64,000 bases of DNA from Flammeovirgaceae bacterium (GCA_027487845.1 JAIYCV010000039.1:62001-126000), one strand, 5' to 3'. Shown: positions 44,008-53,872, counted from the stretch's first letter. Numbers and translations are program-made. Notes: generated by a model not told the origin, from the letters alone.

Positions 44008-44113
44008 AGGGTTTGCCTAAAGTAGGTAAAAATTATTTCTCCATAAAATAATTTTTACGAGTTCATTAACCTGACAAAGATCGACTAATAAAAATGCTAG
44101 GTCAATATTGCAG

Positions 44114-45088
44114 TTAATATTTGTTTGTGGTATAGTGGTGCAAATAATAAGCGCAACACCAATCAAGCGTTTCTTCAAGCGATTTGAAATTCATATCCAG
44201 TTCATTTATAGCCTTTTGACTATTATAATGAAAAGTTTCGCTTGCTATTTTCGCTGTTTGTTTAGTTACCAAAGGTTCTCTTTTTGTGAAGGCAGATCGC
44301 AGCGATTCGATCTGTGTGGCAACTGAAGTTATGAATGGCGATGCCAAAATAAAGGGAGCCTTTTTACCAAATCGTGTTGCAATCTGCTCAAAAAGCACTT
44401 TGCTTTTGACGGAACCAGCACTCGCAATAAATCGTTTTCCAGATATTTTTTTTAAATAAATTTTTGAGATCATCTCAACCACATCGCGCACATCTACATA
44501 ATTAAACGTGCCAGCAGAATAGAATTTATTCTCGTCAAAAATGTATTTGAAAAGGGTAGCGCTGCCCTTGCGCCAATCGGATTGAGCGAGGATTACGGAG
44601 GGGTTTACTATCGCAATATTCAGTCCTTCTTCCTGACCTCGATATACTTCTAATTCAGCTTCGTATTTAGACTTGGCGTAGTCTGTATTTAAGGGGCCAT
44701 CCACCCACTTTGCATTCTCGTCAATTTCTACCAAGTTCTTTTCCCTACCAAGTGCTGCCACTGAACTTACATGAATTAGGTGGGGTATCTTCAAGGCAAG
44801 GCACGCATCTACTACATTCTTTGTTCCTTCTACATTCACCGCATAAATTTCTTTATTTCTTTTGGGATTAAACGAAACCACAGCTGCAGTGTGTATTACC
44901 GCAGAGGCTCCCTTAAACGCATTCATTAGAGAAGGCACATCAAGTAGATCACCTTCGCGGTATTCGATCAATGAGTTGTGAGAACGAGTTGATGGTCTTA
45001 TTAAACCAACGCATTCAATAGACTCTTCTGTAAATTTCTTTGCAAGTTCGCTTCCGAGCAATCCCGTAGCTCCGGTTATCGCTACCAT
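44114..45088 (-). CDS. NAD-dependent epimerase/dehydratase (SDR extended)
   Basis: 324 residues. The nucleotide loop is AITGATGLLGSELA and the catalytic region VSSVAALGREK with YAKSKYEAE (Tyr and Lys). Substrate is unknown: homologues act on nucleotide sugars, flavanone-like compounds or steroids. The ATG overlaps the stop of the phosphatase gene (TAATG), so it is translated with it. Possibly linked to polysaccharide metabolism via that neighbour. Confidence 0.85.
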   Translation of the reverse strand: MVAITGATGLLGSELAKKFTEESIECVGLIRPSTRSHNSLIEYREGDLLDVPSLMNAFKGASAVIHTAAVVSFNPKRNKEIYAVNVEGTKNVVDACLALKIPHLIHVSSVAALGREKNLVEIDENAKWVDGPLNTDYAKSKYEAELEVYRGQEEGLNIAIVNPSVILAQSDWRKGSATLFKYIFDENKFYSAGTFNYVDVRDVVEMISKIYLKKISGKRFIASAGSVKSKVLFEQIATRFGKKAPFILASPFITSVATQIESLRSAFTKREPLVTKQTAKIASETFHYNSQKAINELDMNFKSLEETLDWCCAYYLHHYTTNKY

Positions 45089-45813
45089 TATATATTGTGG
45101 TTATGCAGCGGTAGGTTCATTGCCTTTACAAAATACTTATTCAAATGCGCCTCCTTTGCAAGGGCGGCATAATTTGCATTATGGCAATCGCTACCCAAAA
45201 AATCGACCAATCTTTTGTCAATCATTTTATAGGCAAGTTGCTGAATGGATTTCGAATAATAGCCAAGCAACGAAGGCAAGTTAACTTGAAGAAGAACACC
45301 TCGATCTCTAATATCAGCGGCCTTTTCGACCGTCATGTAAGCATACCGCTCGGGATGAGCGAAGACGAGTTGATAACCAGCGGACGAAGCTTTAAAAATA
45401 AAATCCTTTAAAGCAAAGGGCTCCACCATAAAATTAGTCTCAAACAACAAATAATTCTTGCCGAATGTTAGCAGTGGCTCATTTTGGTACAGTCTTTCCA
45501 TTAATGCTTCATTTAAGTAATACTCAGCGGCAGCTTCTACCTTTACAAGAATATTTCTTTCTTCCAACGCTGTCCTAACTTCGGCCAATTTTGAAAGAAT
45601 GATGTCGGGAGTATTTGGAAATCGATCGGAGCTAATGTGGGGGGTGGTTATCAATTTTCGATACCCTAACTCGGCCAATTGGCTTATTACAGCAATTGAT
45701 TCTTCGAGTGTTTTTACTCCATCGTCAATACCCGGAAGGAGGTGCGAATGAATATCAGTTGTGAGCGGATACTCTATCTTTTGTGACTGTTTTTTGGAAA
45801 ATAGTGATAGCAA
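45088..45813 (-). CDS. CpsB/YwqE-like tyrosine-protein phosphatase (PHP fold)
   Basis: 241 residues. Metal-binding motifs of the PHP fold: DIHSHLLPGIDDG, ITTPHISSD, FAHPERYAYM and LGSDCHN. These enzymes dephosphorylate tyrosine kinases that control capsule and exopolysaccharide export. No kinase gene lies in this window. The next gene downstream is an epimerase. Confidence 0.85.
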   Translation of the reverse strand: MLSLFSKKQSQKIEYPLTTDIHSHLLPGIDDGVKTLEESIAVISQLAELGYRKLITTPHISSDRFPNTPDIILSKLAEVRTALEERNILVKVEAAAEYYLNEALMERLYQNEPLLTFGKNYLLFETNFMVEPFALKDFIFKASSAGYQLVFAHPERYAYMTVEKAADIRDRGVLLQVNLPSLLGYYSKSIQQLAYKMIDKRLVDFLGSDCHNANYAALAKEAHLNKYFVKAMNLPLHNHNI

Positions 45814-45958
45814 TGAAAAAAGGGTTACATCTTTAAATACAAATCTATTTCAACCAACCTTCAAGCCCAAGGTAAAGTTCAACAAAGCAACAAAAATCAG
45901 ATTAACCCAACTTTAAGACTATATTAATCCTAAATATAGTAGGTTTGCTTTTCAAACA

Positions 45959-47149
45959 ATGATAAAAGACGAACGTAAGGCGGTCTTAGTTGCCCTCATT
46001 AATGGAAAAGATGAGCACGATGAGACCCAGGAACATTTGGATGAACTTGCTTTTTTAGCTGAAACTGCCGGAATTGCTACTTTAAAGCAGTTTACACAGC
46101 GACTTTCCCACCCTGATGTTCGCACTTTTGTAGGCAAAGGGAAGCTGGAAGAGATAAAAACATTTGTTTTCCTCAAAGGCGTGTCGAGCGTAATTTTTGA
46201 CGATGATTTAAGCCCATCTCAGTTGCGAAACCTTGAAAAAGAGCTTAATCCGGAAAGCAGGGAGGATTTCAAAGTAAGAATCTACGACCGCAGCCTTTTA
46301 ATTCTTGATATTTTTGTTTTGCGGGCACAAACCGCTCAGGCCCGCACACAAGTGGAGCTAGCAATGAATCAGTATTTGCTTCCGCGCTTAACGCGCCTAT
46401 GGACGCACTTGGAGCGCCAGCGAGGTGGAACTGGCACAAGGGGCGGGTCGGGTGAAAAAGAAATTGAAACCGACAGGCGTGTGATTAAAGCAGATATCAA
46501 AGCCCTAAAGGAAGAACTAGAAAAAATTGACAAACAGCGACAAACCCAGCGCAAATCCAGAACCAGCATTGTGAGAATTTCTTTTGTGGGTTACACCAAC
46601 GTAGGTAAATCTACCTTGATGAATTTACTTTCAAAAGCGAACGTAAAAGCAGAAAATAAGCTGTTTGCCACGGTGGATGCTACGGTTCGAAAAGTAGTAA
46701 TTGGCGATATCCCTTTTTTGCTTTCGGATACCGTTGGGTTCATACGGAAACTGCCGCATCATTTGATCGAGTCATTTAAATCTACCCTGGATGAAGTGCG
46801 CGAAGCAGATTTACTATTGCACGTGGCCGATATTGCGCATCCTTTTCATAAAAACCATATTGACGTAGTTACAAAAACGCTTGGCGAAATTGGCGCAGGC
46901 AACATTCCGGTAGTGCTAATTCTTAATAAGATCGACTTGCTGGAAAAAACGGAGGAGCCAGTGGACTGGGAAGAACAAAAAGGGTATTATCGGTCGCTCG
47001 GTTTTGAACAAGTCATTTTCGTTTCCGCCTTCGAGAAAGAAAAAATACAAGAACTGAAAAAATTGGTGTACGATGAAGTGAAGAAAAAGCACTTAATGAT
47101 CTACCCAAATTATTTGGCACCTCAGTATGATTGGACAGAAGAGGTGTAG
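45959..47149 (+). CDS. hflX: GTPase HflX
   Basis: 396 residues. The N-terminal HflX domain contains GKGKLEEIKTFV and the Arg-rich linker region RGGTGTRGGSGEKEIE. G-domain motifs: G1 GYTNVGKS at residues 211-218, G3 DTVGFIRKLPHHL, G4 NKID. It rescues or splits stalled ribosomes, for example under heat stress. A TAGGTTTG box only about 12 nt upstream of the ATG may be a promoter element, but it would give an almost leaderless transcript. Confidence 0.95.
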   Translation: MIKDERKAVLVALINGKDEHDETQEHLDELAFLAETAGIATLKQFTQRLSHPDVRTFVGKGKLEEIKTFVFLKGVSSVIFDDDLSPSQLRNLEKELNPESREDFKVRIYDRSLLILDIFVLRAQTAQARTQVELAMNQYLLPRLTRLWTHLERQRGGTGTRGGSGEKEIETDRRVIKADIKALKEELEKIDKQRQTQRKSRTSIVRISFVGYTNVGKSTLMNLLSKANVKAENKLFATVDATVRKVVIGDIPFLLSDTVGFIRKLPHHLIESFKSTLDEVREADLLLHVADIAHPFHKNHIDVVTKTLGEIGAGNIPVVLILNKIDLLEKTEEPVDWEEQKGYYRSLGFEQVIFVSAFEKEKIQELKKLVYDEVKKKHLMIYPNYLAPQYDWTEEV

Positions 47150-47168
47150 CGTCAAAATCCCCATGTCG

Positions 47169-48629
47169 TCAATAGATTTCTACGCATGAGATGATCGGGC
47201 AGGCTTTCGCGCTAGTGATACTGATTCGTATCTTGTTTGTTAGCACAGGTTCTATTTTCAAAATTCGTTTATAACCTATGGTTGTCGCTTCCGCAACCTT
47301 CTTCCAAACGCCCTCTTTTTCTATTTCAATATGAAATGATTTGATTCGTTGCCCTAACTGAATGTGTTCTTTTAGCAAAATGTATTTTACCGATTGTGGC
47401 TTTTCTAAATGCATTACTAAACTTGCTGTCGTGACACTGTCATCGGTAGTCCAATAGGTTTCTTTGTTTCCATCGGTTAGATTTTCAGGTGAATATTTTT
47501 TTGAATTGCCTCGATAAGAACTCGCCTCAACACGACTGTTTAACGCGAAATTTGTTTTAAACTCATGATCCAATAAGGTTCTAAAACCTCTCAGGGCTTT
47601 TACGTCCTGTTCGTGAAATAAACCCCGTTTATCTGGTGGCACGTTGAGTAGTAGCGTTGAGCCACGGCCCACTGAAGTAAGGTAGATTTCTACTAATTGC
47701 TCAGGTGCTTTAACCAATGAATCTTCCTTAGCATGATAGAACCAGCCGGGGCGGATAGATACATCGGTTTCAGCGGGAATCCAATGGGTGCCATTTTCGC
47801 TCCCCGTGTTTAGCAGGCCATTGATATCGGATTGGCCAGCAAAAAGTGTATCGGGTGTTATCGTGTTCCAGTTGGTTTCCCCTGCTCTTCCATTTTCATT
47901 TCCCACCCACCGCACACCAGGGCCGGCATCACTAAAGAAAATTATATTCGGCTCTATTTCACGAACTATATTAAGCGTGGTCGGCCAATCATAATAAGAA
48001 GCTCCATTGATTTTTCTTTTCTCGTTAGCTCCACCATAATACCCGTCTCCACCATTGGCTCCATCAAACCACATCTCGAAAACTGGTCCGTACGCGTTGA
48101 ATAGCTCCTTAAGTTGATTGCGATAATATTCAACATAAGAATCAGAACCATAGTCGCTGCGATTTCGATCCCATGGGGAAAGATAGATACCAAATTTCAT
48201 CCCCTGTTTTTTGCAGGCATCTGAAAACTCTTTTACAATATCTGCCTTTCCATTTTGTAAAGGGCTGTTTTTAACGGAATGATCTGTATATCTACTTGGC
48301 CACAAACAAAAGCCATCGTGGTGCTTGGTGGTGAGAATGGCACCTTTAAAGCCTGCTTCTTTAAGTGTAGATATCCATTGATTTATGTTGAGTTGAGTCG
48401 GATTGAATATACTGGGTTTCTCATCTCCAAATCCCCATTCTTTATCGGTAAATGTATTGGTTGTGAAATGAACAAACGCATTCATCTCCATTTCGTGCCA
48501 AGCCATTTGAGCCGAACTTGGCACTGGCAATAGTGGCTTTGGAGGGGCTATTTCTTTGGATTTGCATGAAGCCAAAAAGACAAAAACGATAAGAGAATAG
48601 ATTTTAGAAGTTACGTTCATGTTCTTCAA
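47169..48629 (-). CDS. Alpha-L-fucosidase, GH29, lipoprotein
   Basis: 486 residues. The signal ends in FVFLASCKSK (lipobox LASC). The GH29 (beta/alpha)8 domain shows NAFVHFTTNTFTDKEWGFG, LTTKHHDGFCLWPSRYT and the nucleophile Asp region FEMWFDGANGG. The last 130 residues form an F5/8-type C (galactose-binding-like) domain (EASSYRGNSKKYSPENLTDG). It removes fucose at the cell surface. It is transcribed divergently from a GH32 gene, so both may belong to one glycan-use locus. Confidence 0.93.
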   Translation of the reverse strand: MKNMNVTSKIYSLIVFVFLASCKSKEIAPPKPLLPVPSSAQMAWHEMEMNAFVHFTTNTFTDKEWGFGDEKPSIFNPTQLNINQWISTLKEAGFKGAILTTKHHDGFCLWPSRYTDHSVKNSPLQNGKADIVKEFSDACKKQGMKFGIYLSPWDRNRSDYGSDSYVEYYRNQLKELFNAYGPVFEMWFDGANGGDGYYGGANEKRKINGASYYDWPTTLNIVREIEPNIIFFSDAGPGVRWVGNENGRAGETNWNTITPDTLFAGQSDINGLLNTGSENGTHWIPAETDVSIRPGWFYHAKEDSLVKAPEQLVEIYLTSVGRGSTLLLNVPPDKRGLFHEQDVKALRGFRTLLDHEFKTNFALNSRVEASSYRGNSKKYSPENLTDGNKETYWTTDDSVTTASLVMHLEKPQSVKYILLKEHIQLGQRIKSFHIEIEKEGVWKKVAEATTIGYKRILKIEPVLTNKIRISITSAKACPIISCVEIY

Positions 48630-48834
48630 AATTAGTAAAGTAATGGTGAAAAAATCCCTTTGATCTTAACTCCTTGAAATTTAAATATTTTCTAATTAAA
48701 TCCAATGGTTGCGGGTGCATTTCAAAATGTCGAAGCTTTCGATTACTTTGCATGTGTCCGCTCCACCTCATTGAAAATCAAGACCCCATAAAATCTTATA
48801 GAAGCCTCGACAAAATCTACTTTTTTTTATAATT

Positions 48835-50382
48835 ATGAAAAATCCCCGCCAACTAATTGCATTTTTTTTTCTACTTGTAGGGTGCGCCTTTGAAAAGAAA
48901 ATGAATCAAAAGAAAGAATACTATTCCGAAAAATTTAGACCCCAGTTTCATTTTACGCCTGAACGGAACTGGATGAATGATCCTAATGGAATGGTTTTTT
49001 TGGACGGTGAGTATCACCTTTTCTACCAACATTACCCCGATGGAAATGTGTGGGGGCCTATGCATTGGGGCCACGCAGTAAGCACTGATCTAGTAACTTG
49101 GAAGCACTTGCCGATAGCTCTTTATCCCGACCGTCTTGGAATGATTTTTTCTGGTAGTGCCGTGATAGATGTCAATAACACTTCAGGTTTTGGTTCGTCC
49201 GAAAAACCAGCGATGGTGGCCATATTTACACAACATTTAATGGAAGGAGAGAAGGCGGGCAAGCATGATTTTCAAACACAGGGCGTTGCTTTTAGCTTAG
49301 ATAGAGGACGAACTTGGAAAATGTATGACAGCAACCCCGTTATTAAAAACCCTGGGAAGCATGATTTCCGTGACCCAAAAGTTTTTTGGCACGAACCAAC
49401 CAAGCAATGGAAGATGATCTTGGCGGTGAAAGATCATGTAGAGTTATATGGTTCCCCAGATCTTAAAAACTGGAATTCCCTGAGCAGCTTCGGTGTTGAT
49501 ATTGGCGCTCATGGTGGCGTTTGGGAATGCCCAGATCTATTCGAGATGAACGTAAAAGGCAGCGAGCAGAAGAAATGGGTAATGCTTGTAAGCATAAACC
49601 CGGGAGCGCCCAATGGAGGATCGGGTACTCAATATTTTATAGGACAATTTGACGGTCAACAGTTCCTTCCAGAGAATAAAGACAATTTGTGGATTGACTA
49701 TGGGAAAGACAATTATGCTGGCGTTACATGGAGTAATGTGAATGATGGTCGCAGATTGTTTTTAGGATGGATGAGTAATTGGCAGTACGCTACCGTTGTT
49801 CCTACTACTGTTTGGCGCAGTGCAATGACCGTGTCAAGAGAATTGAAATTGGAGGAGACTGGAGCAGGGCTTCGCGTTACTTCTTATCCAGTCAAAGAGT
49901 TAAAAGCACTTAGAAATGATTCAACAACAACCTCTAATTTTTTAAAAAACGAATTGAGTAGTAGTGAGGAAATTAATTTGGAAGGTCAGGCTCACGAAAT
50001 TGAATTAACAATCCTTAAGTCAAAAAATGAGTCCACGTTTGAAATCCAGTTTACTAACGGCAAACAGGAATTTATCGGTATTGGTGTTGATTCTCTCAAT
50101 CGTCTTTACATCGATAGAACTAAATCAGGTGGCGAATTTTCAAAAGACTTTGCAGGAAAGCATTATGGTAAACTTAATTCAACAAGCGACATAATTAAGT
50201 TGCGATTATTACTTGATGCGTCTTCCATCGAAGTTTTTGCTGATGATGGAGCGGTGATGACCGAGCTCTTTTTCCCAACCGAACAGTTTAATAAAGTGCT
50301 GGTTAAATCAAACAAAGGGGTTTCTATTCCTGAGTTAAAAATCTATACATTAAATTCAATTTGGAAAAAGGAAGATAATTAG
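48835..50382 (+). CDS. Glycoside hydrolase family 32 (fructan-degrading), lipoprotein
   Basis: 515 residues. N-terminal lipoprotein signal LIAFFFLLVGCAF. The three GH32 acidic motifs are present: NWMNDPNG (nucleophile Asp49), FRDPKVFW and WECPDLF (acid/base Glu). The C-terminal beta-sandwich is typical. It hydrolyses levan, inulin or sucrose-like fructosides at the surface. No SusC/SusD genes or GH32 regulator is visible next to it. Confidence 0.93.
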   Translation: MKNPRQLIAFFFLLVGCAFEKKMNQKKEYYSEKFRPQFHFTPERNWMNDPNGMVFLDGEYHLFYQHYPDGNVWGPMHWGHAVSTDLVTWKHLPIALYPDRLGMIFSGSAVIDVNNTSGFGSSEKPAMVAIFTQHLMEGEKAGKHDFQTQGVAFSLDRGRTWKMYDSNPVIKNPGKHDFRDPKVFWHEPTKQWKMILAVKDHVELYGSPDLKNWNSLSSFGVDIGAHGGVWECPDLFEMNVKGSEQKKWVMLVSINPGAPNGGSGTQYFIGQFDGQQFLPENKDNLWIDYGKDNYAGVTWSNVNDGRRLFLGWMSNWQYATVVPTTVWRSAMTVSRELKLEETGAGLRVTSYPVKELKALRNDSTTTSNFLKNELSSSEEINLEGQAHEIELTILKSKNESTFEIQFTNGKQEFIGIGVDSLNRLYIDRTKSGGEFSKDFAGKHYGKLNSTSDIIKLRLLLDASSIEVFADDGAVMTELFFPTEQFNKVLVKSNKGVSIPELKIYTLNSIWKKEDN

Positions 50383-50430
50383 CGGGCTACCTTGCCATCG
50401 ACAATCCTTGAGTTCATTATTTTTCATAGG

Positions 50431-51789
50431 CTACAGCTTATCAACCAGTACTTTTAGATCTAACTTTTCCCAGTTCTTATCAATATCAGGATCACCCATT
50501 ACCCTGTCCATTATTTGCTTTTGCCTTTGCCCGATGGTGTAGGCTTCTGAATACCGCATATCATCCTGAAAAGTTACCATGGTGTAAAGCGGTATCCACT
50601 TGTCTGGGAATAAGGAATGTATTTTGGCCTCTATTTTCTTTCGCAGAAGGAACTTTTCATCAGCTACTAAATCCCGCATCTCAATAAAATTATCCAATGC
50701 CAGTTGTGCGATGGCATCCGCATCGGGTTTGCGCGTATTTTGAAAGGCGGTTAAAACTTTTGTCCAATCATCCTGATATTGATCGAGCAGTTCGTTCAGT
50801 ATTCTGCCATCTTCAAAACCCGCATTCATACCTTGACCATAAAATGGAACAATGGCATGTGCCGCATCGCCCATTACTAAGGTATTATTTTTTACCCATG
50901 GAAAACATTTCGTAGTAACAAGTGACGCAGCAGGGTTTTTGTAGAAGTCAATCAAATACTCCGGCATTAGCGCTGTTACGTCCGGGAACGTCTCCTCAAA
51001 AAACGTTTTGACTTTTGTCTGCGTGTCAAGTGAGGCGAAAGACAACTCACCTTCGAAAGGAAAAAATAAGGTACATGTGAAGCTGCCATCAGGATTGGGC
51101 AAAGCGATCATCATAAAACTTTCACGTGGCCAAATATGCAGCGAGTTTTTGTCGAGTTTAAATTCGCCCGTATCCGAAGCTGGAATGTGCAACTCCTTGT
51201 AACCATGCTTTATGTATTCTTGCGAATAATCGAACCGATCCGAAACTTGCATGGCCTGTCGAATGGCGGAGAAAGCACCATCGCTCCCAATAACAATTTC
51301 AGATTTCAGATGTATGATTTCAAGTTGGTTATTGCTTGTCTGACTGTTTTTAGTAGATCGTTGGAAGGTCAATTCTGTATTTACGAAATCGACAGATAAG
51401 CAGCGATGTTCAAAGAAAAATTCTACCCCCAATCGTTCGGCTTCGTTCATCAAAACAATATTCAAATCACTTCTTGATATGGAGTTGATAAATTGCCCAT
51501 TGACCCCGTAGGGTTGATAAGTAAGTTTCCCCTCGCGGCTGTGCATAGTTCGCCCATGCATGGGTATGGCCACCTTTTTAAGTTCTTCTGCCAAACCTAC
51601 TTCATTAAGTGCGCGTATGCCTCTATTGCTCAACGCTAAGTTAATGGAGCGACCACCTACATAGCCCTTTTCGCGCATATCCGGTCTTCGTTCAAAAACA
51701 GATACTTGGTAACCTCTTTTTTTTAGGTAGATGGAAAGCAGAGAGCCTACAAGGCCTGCGCCTATGATGGATATGGATTTTTTTTGCAT
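50431..51789 (-). CDS. kmo: Kynurenine 3-monooxygenase
   Basis: 452 residues. FAD-binding: SISIIGAGLVGSLLSIYLKK and, later, GDAAHAIVPFYGQGMNAGFE. The kynurenine-specific block RSINLALSNRGIRAL is present. The hydrophobic C-terminus of eukaryotic enzymes is absent, as usual for bacteria. It hydroxylates L-kynurenine to 3-hydroxykynurenine with NADPH. It is separated from kynU by the REP/RAYT insertion; REP copy 1 lies 11 nt before its ATG and may interfere with translation or readthrough. Confidence 0.95.
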   Translation of the reverse strand: MQKKSISIIGAGLVGSLLSIYLKKRGYQVSVFERRPDMREKGYVGGRSINLALSNRGIRALNEVGLAEELKKVAIPMHGRTMHSREGKLTYQPYGVNGQFINSISRSDLNIVLMNEAERLGVEFFFEHRCLSVDFVNTELTFQRSTKNSQTSNNQLEIIHLKSEIVIGSDGAFSAIRQAMQVSDRFDYSQEYIKHGYKELHIPASDTGEFKLDKNSLHIWPRESFMMIALPNPDGSFTCTLFFPFEGELSFASLDTQTKVKTFFEETFPDVTALMPEYLIDFYKNPAASLVTTKCFPWVKNNTLVMGDAAHAIVPFYGQGMNAGFEDGRILNELLDQYQDDWTKVLTAFQNTRKPDADAIAQLALDNFIEMRDLVADEKFLLRKKIEAKIHSLFPDKWIPLYTMVTFQDDMRYSEAYTIGQRQKQIMDRVMGDPDIDKNWEKLDLKVLVDKL

Positions 51790-51800
51790 CGTTTTTACTT

Positions 51801-51839
51801 TAGAGGCGTCAGACCGCTTCGAGCGGTCTGACGCCTCTA
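51801..51839. repeat. REP palindrome 1
   Basis: 18-bp perfect stem TAGAGGCGTCAGACCGCT / AGCGGTCTGACGCCTCTA with loop TCG, just upstream of kmo. Confidence 0.9.
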
Positions 51840-51939
51840 TTCCTTTAAATTATTTTTTTCTAAATCAACGTTCTCTGTCTCGATCATAGATATGGTAAAA
51901 GTTATCTGGATAAAACCTCATAACCAAGTTGCTTAAATT
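51840..51939. mobile_element. MITE-like internally deleted RAYT copy
   Basis: Between REP 1 and REP 2 the sequence fuses the RAYT gene's 3' end (CCTTTAAATTATTTTTT.. then a diverged CAACGTTCTC) directly to its 5' end (GATATGGTAAAAGTTATCTG, matching 52527-52546). The middle of the gene is missing. It has the look of a non-autonomous REP-bounded unit that the full RAYT could move. Confidence 0.75.
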
Positions 51940-51972
51940 AGGCGTCTGACCGCTTCAAGCGGTCAGACGCCT
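51940..51972. repeat. REP palindrome 2
   Basis: 15-bp stem AGGCGTCTGACCGCT / AGCGGTCAGACGCCT with loop TCA. At one stem position it has T where REP 1 and 3 have A. Confidence 0.9.
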
Positions 51973-51986
51973 TGCCTTAACTCCCT

Positions 51987-52565
51987 TTAAATTATTTTTT
52001 GTAAGTAAACGTCCTCAATCAATGAATTGGATTCTTTATAGAACTGATGGGGATTATTTTCCAATCCAATAAGTTCTCTTGCCAAAGAAAGACTACAAAT
52101 CCTATCGTTGTTGTTAAAGTAGTTTTTAAACGAGGAATATTCCCACTCTTCTAATTTAGTTACAAGTTTAGCCTTTAATGGATTTTGATGTATGTAGTGA
52201 AAGCACGTATTAATCGAATTTTCAATAATTTTTGCCTTGCATTTTTGTTGAAAAAGCGAGCCAGTTCTATTTTCTTGTTTATTGATGGCTTGTGTGTATG
52301 AACTTTGTAGCGTTCCTAACTTTCGAGTAAGAACTTGCTGATTTTGAATTTCATTTAGTCCTATACTTTTTGCGTTCACATAAATAAGTAGATGAAAATG
52401 GTTTGGCATGAGGCAATACGCGATGATTTCACAAGTAGGCTTTATTTCAGACACAATCTTGCTGACGAAAAACTCATAATTCCGTTGTTGGAAGAATATC
52501 TGCTGTTGGTTTATTCCTCGATTATAGATATGGTAAAAGTTATCTGGATAAAATCTCATAACCAA
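51987..52565 (-). CDS. RAYT: REP-associated tyrosine transposase (Y1/HUH)
   Basis: 192 residues. The HUH motif is MPNHFHLLIYVN and the catalytic Tyr lies in the following helix HYIHQNPLKAKL. N-terminal YHIYNRGINQQQIFF is typical. It cuts and joins single-stranded DNA and mobilises REP sequences. REP palindromes flank it on both sides (51940-51972 and 52579-52611). It is inserted between kynU and kmo in the kynurenine operon. The full-length frame suggests it may still work. Confidence 0.9.
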   Translation of the reverse strand: MVMRFYPDNFYHIYNRGINQQQIFFQQRNYEFFVSKIVSEIKPTCEIIAYCLMPNHFHLLIYVNAKSIGLNEIQNQQVLTRKLGTLQSSYTQAINKQENRTGSLFQQKCKAKIIENSINTCFHYIHQNPLKAKLVTKLEEWEYSSFKNYFNNNDRICSLSLARELIGLENNPHQFYKESNSLIEDVYLQKII

Positions 52566-52576
52566 GTTGCTTAAAT

Positions 52577-53872
52577 TTAGGCGTCAGACCGCTTCAAGCG
52601 GTCTGACGCCTTTAACGCCCTGCTAAAAATCTCGGCAAATCGAAACACATCTTCAAACGTATTGTAAAGTGGCACTGGCGCAACGCGAATTACATCGGGC
52701 TCTCTCCAATCGGCTATCACTCCACTTTTAACCAATAAATCAAAAACTTTTCTTCCATTCTTTTTCATCATGATAGAAAGTTGGCACCCTCGCTCGGCAA
52801 CATTTTTTGGGGTGATGATAGTGAAGTGATCTTCTAAGTTCTCGTTCAGTAAGAACAATAAGTATTCTGTTAGCAGCTCACTTTTTTGGCGCAGTGCCTT
52901 CATGCCAGCATTTTGAAAAAGTTGCAGCGAAGCTAACTGCGAAGCACCAGACAACACGGGGAAGTTGGATAGTTGCCAACCATCGGCACCGGCCATCGGT
53001 TTAAACCCTTTTTTCATTTGGAAGCGCTCTTTAGCGTTATGCCCCCACCAGCCTGCTAATCGCGGCAGCTCAAAATTAGTGGCGTGTTTCTCGTGGATGA
53101 ATGCGCCCGCAATGCTGCCTGGGCCCGAGTTCAAATATTTATAACCACACCAAACGGCAAAGTCTACCTGATGTTTATTAAGTTGTAGCGGCACATTGCC
53201 AATGGCGTGCGCTAGGTCGAAACCGACATAAGCTCCCACCGAGTGACCTGCTTCTGTGATTCTTTTTAAATCGAAAAATTGCCCAGAATAATATTGAACC
53301 CCACCAAAAACTACCAGCGCAATTTGGTCGCCATGTGTTTTTATTTCGTTTACAATATCTTCTGTGCGTAAAGTAAATTCTCCTGCTCGTGCTTTTATTT
53401 CAACGATTGCTTTTTCAGGTTTGATTCCGTGCAATTTTACTTGCGACTCGAAAGCATATTGATCGGAAGAAAAAGCACCTGCTTCCGTTATGATTTTAAA
53501 ACGCGTTGCTGTTGGCCGATAAAACGTGGTCAACATTAAATGAAGATTCACAGTGAGTTGGTTCATCGCTACTACCTCCATCGGCTTTGCCCCAACAATT
53601 TTCGCAAGTGTCTTCTTGCTGAATGTGTGATAATCCAGCCAGGGCCGTTTCGCATGGAAATGTCCTTCAACGCCTAGATCGGCCCACGCCTGGAGTTCTT
53701 CTTCCACATATTTTGCCGCTAGCTTTGGCTGCAGGCCAAGAGAGTTTCCTGTCAAGTAAATTGCGGTTTTACCGTTTACTTTTGGTAAATAAAATTGTGA
53801 GCGAAATGTTTTAAGCGGATCGTTTTTATCGAGGGATTTCGCGAATGTGAGGGAGTTTTTGAATTTGATCAT
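52577..53872 (-). CDS. kynU: Kynureninase
   Basis: 431 residues. PLP lysine in VWCGYKYLNSGPGSIAGAF, after FDLAHAIGNVPLQL. It cleaves 3-hydroxykynurenine (or kynurenine) to 3-hydroxyanthranilate and alanine. The ATG overlaps the stop of the dioxygenase gene (ATGA, 53869-53872). The last 11 residues (KASDRLKRSDA, residues 421-431) are encoded by REP palindrome 3, so the REP rewrote the natural C-terminus after FSRAL. The function is probably unaffected because the tail is beyond the fold. Confidence 0.95.
   Translation of the reverse strand: MIKFKNSLTFAKSLDKNDPLKTFRSQFYLPKVNGKTAIYLTGNSLGLQPKLAAKYVEEELQAWADLGVEGHFHAKRPWLDYHTFSKKTLAKIVGAKPMEVVAMNQLTVNLHLMLTTFYRPTATRFKIITEAGAFSSDQYAFESQVKLHGIKPEKAIVEIKARAGEFTLRTEDIVNEIKTHGDQIALVVFGGVQYYSGQFFDLKRITEAGHSVGAYVGFDLAHAIGNVPLQLNKHQVDFAVWCGYKYLNSGPGSIAGAFIHEKHATNFELPRLAGWWGHNAKERFQMKKGFKPMAGADGWQLSNFPVLSGASQLASLQLFQNAGMKALRQKSELLTEYLLFLLNENLEDHFTIITPKNVAERGCQLSIMMKKNGRKVFDLLVKSGVIADWREPDVIRVAPVPLYNTFEDVFRFAEIFSRALKASDRLKRSDA
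52579..52611. repeat. REP palindrome 3 inside kynU
   Basis: 15-bp stem AGGCGTCAGACCGCT / AGCGGTCTGACGCCT with loop TCA. It covers the last codons and stop of kynU. Confidence 0.9.
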
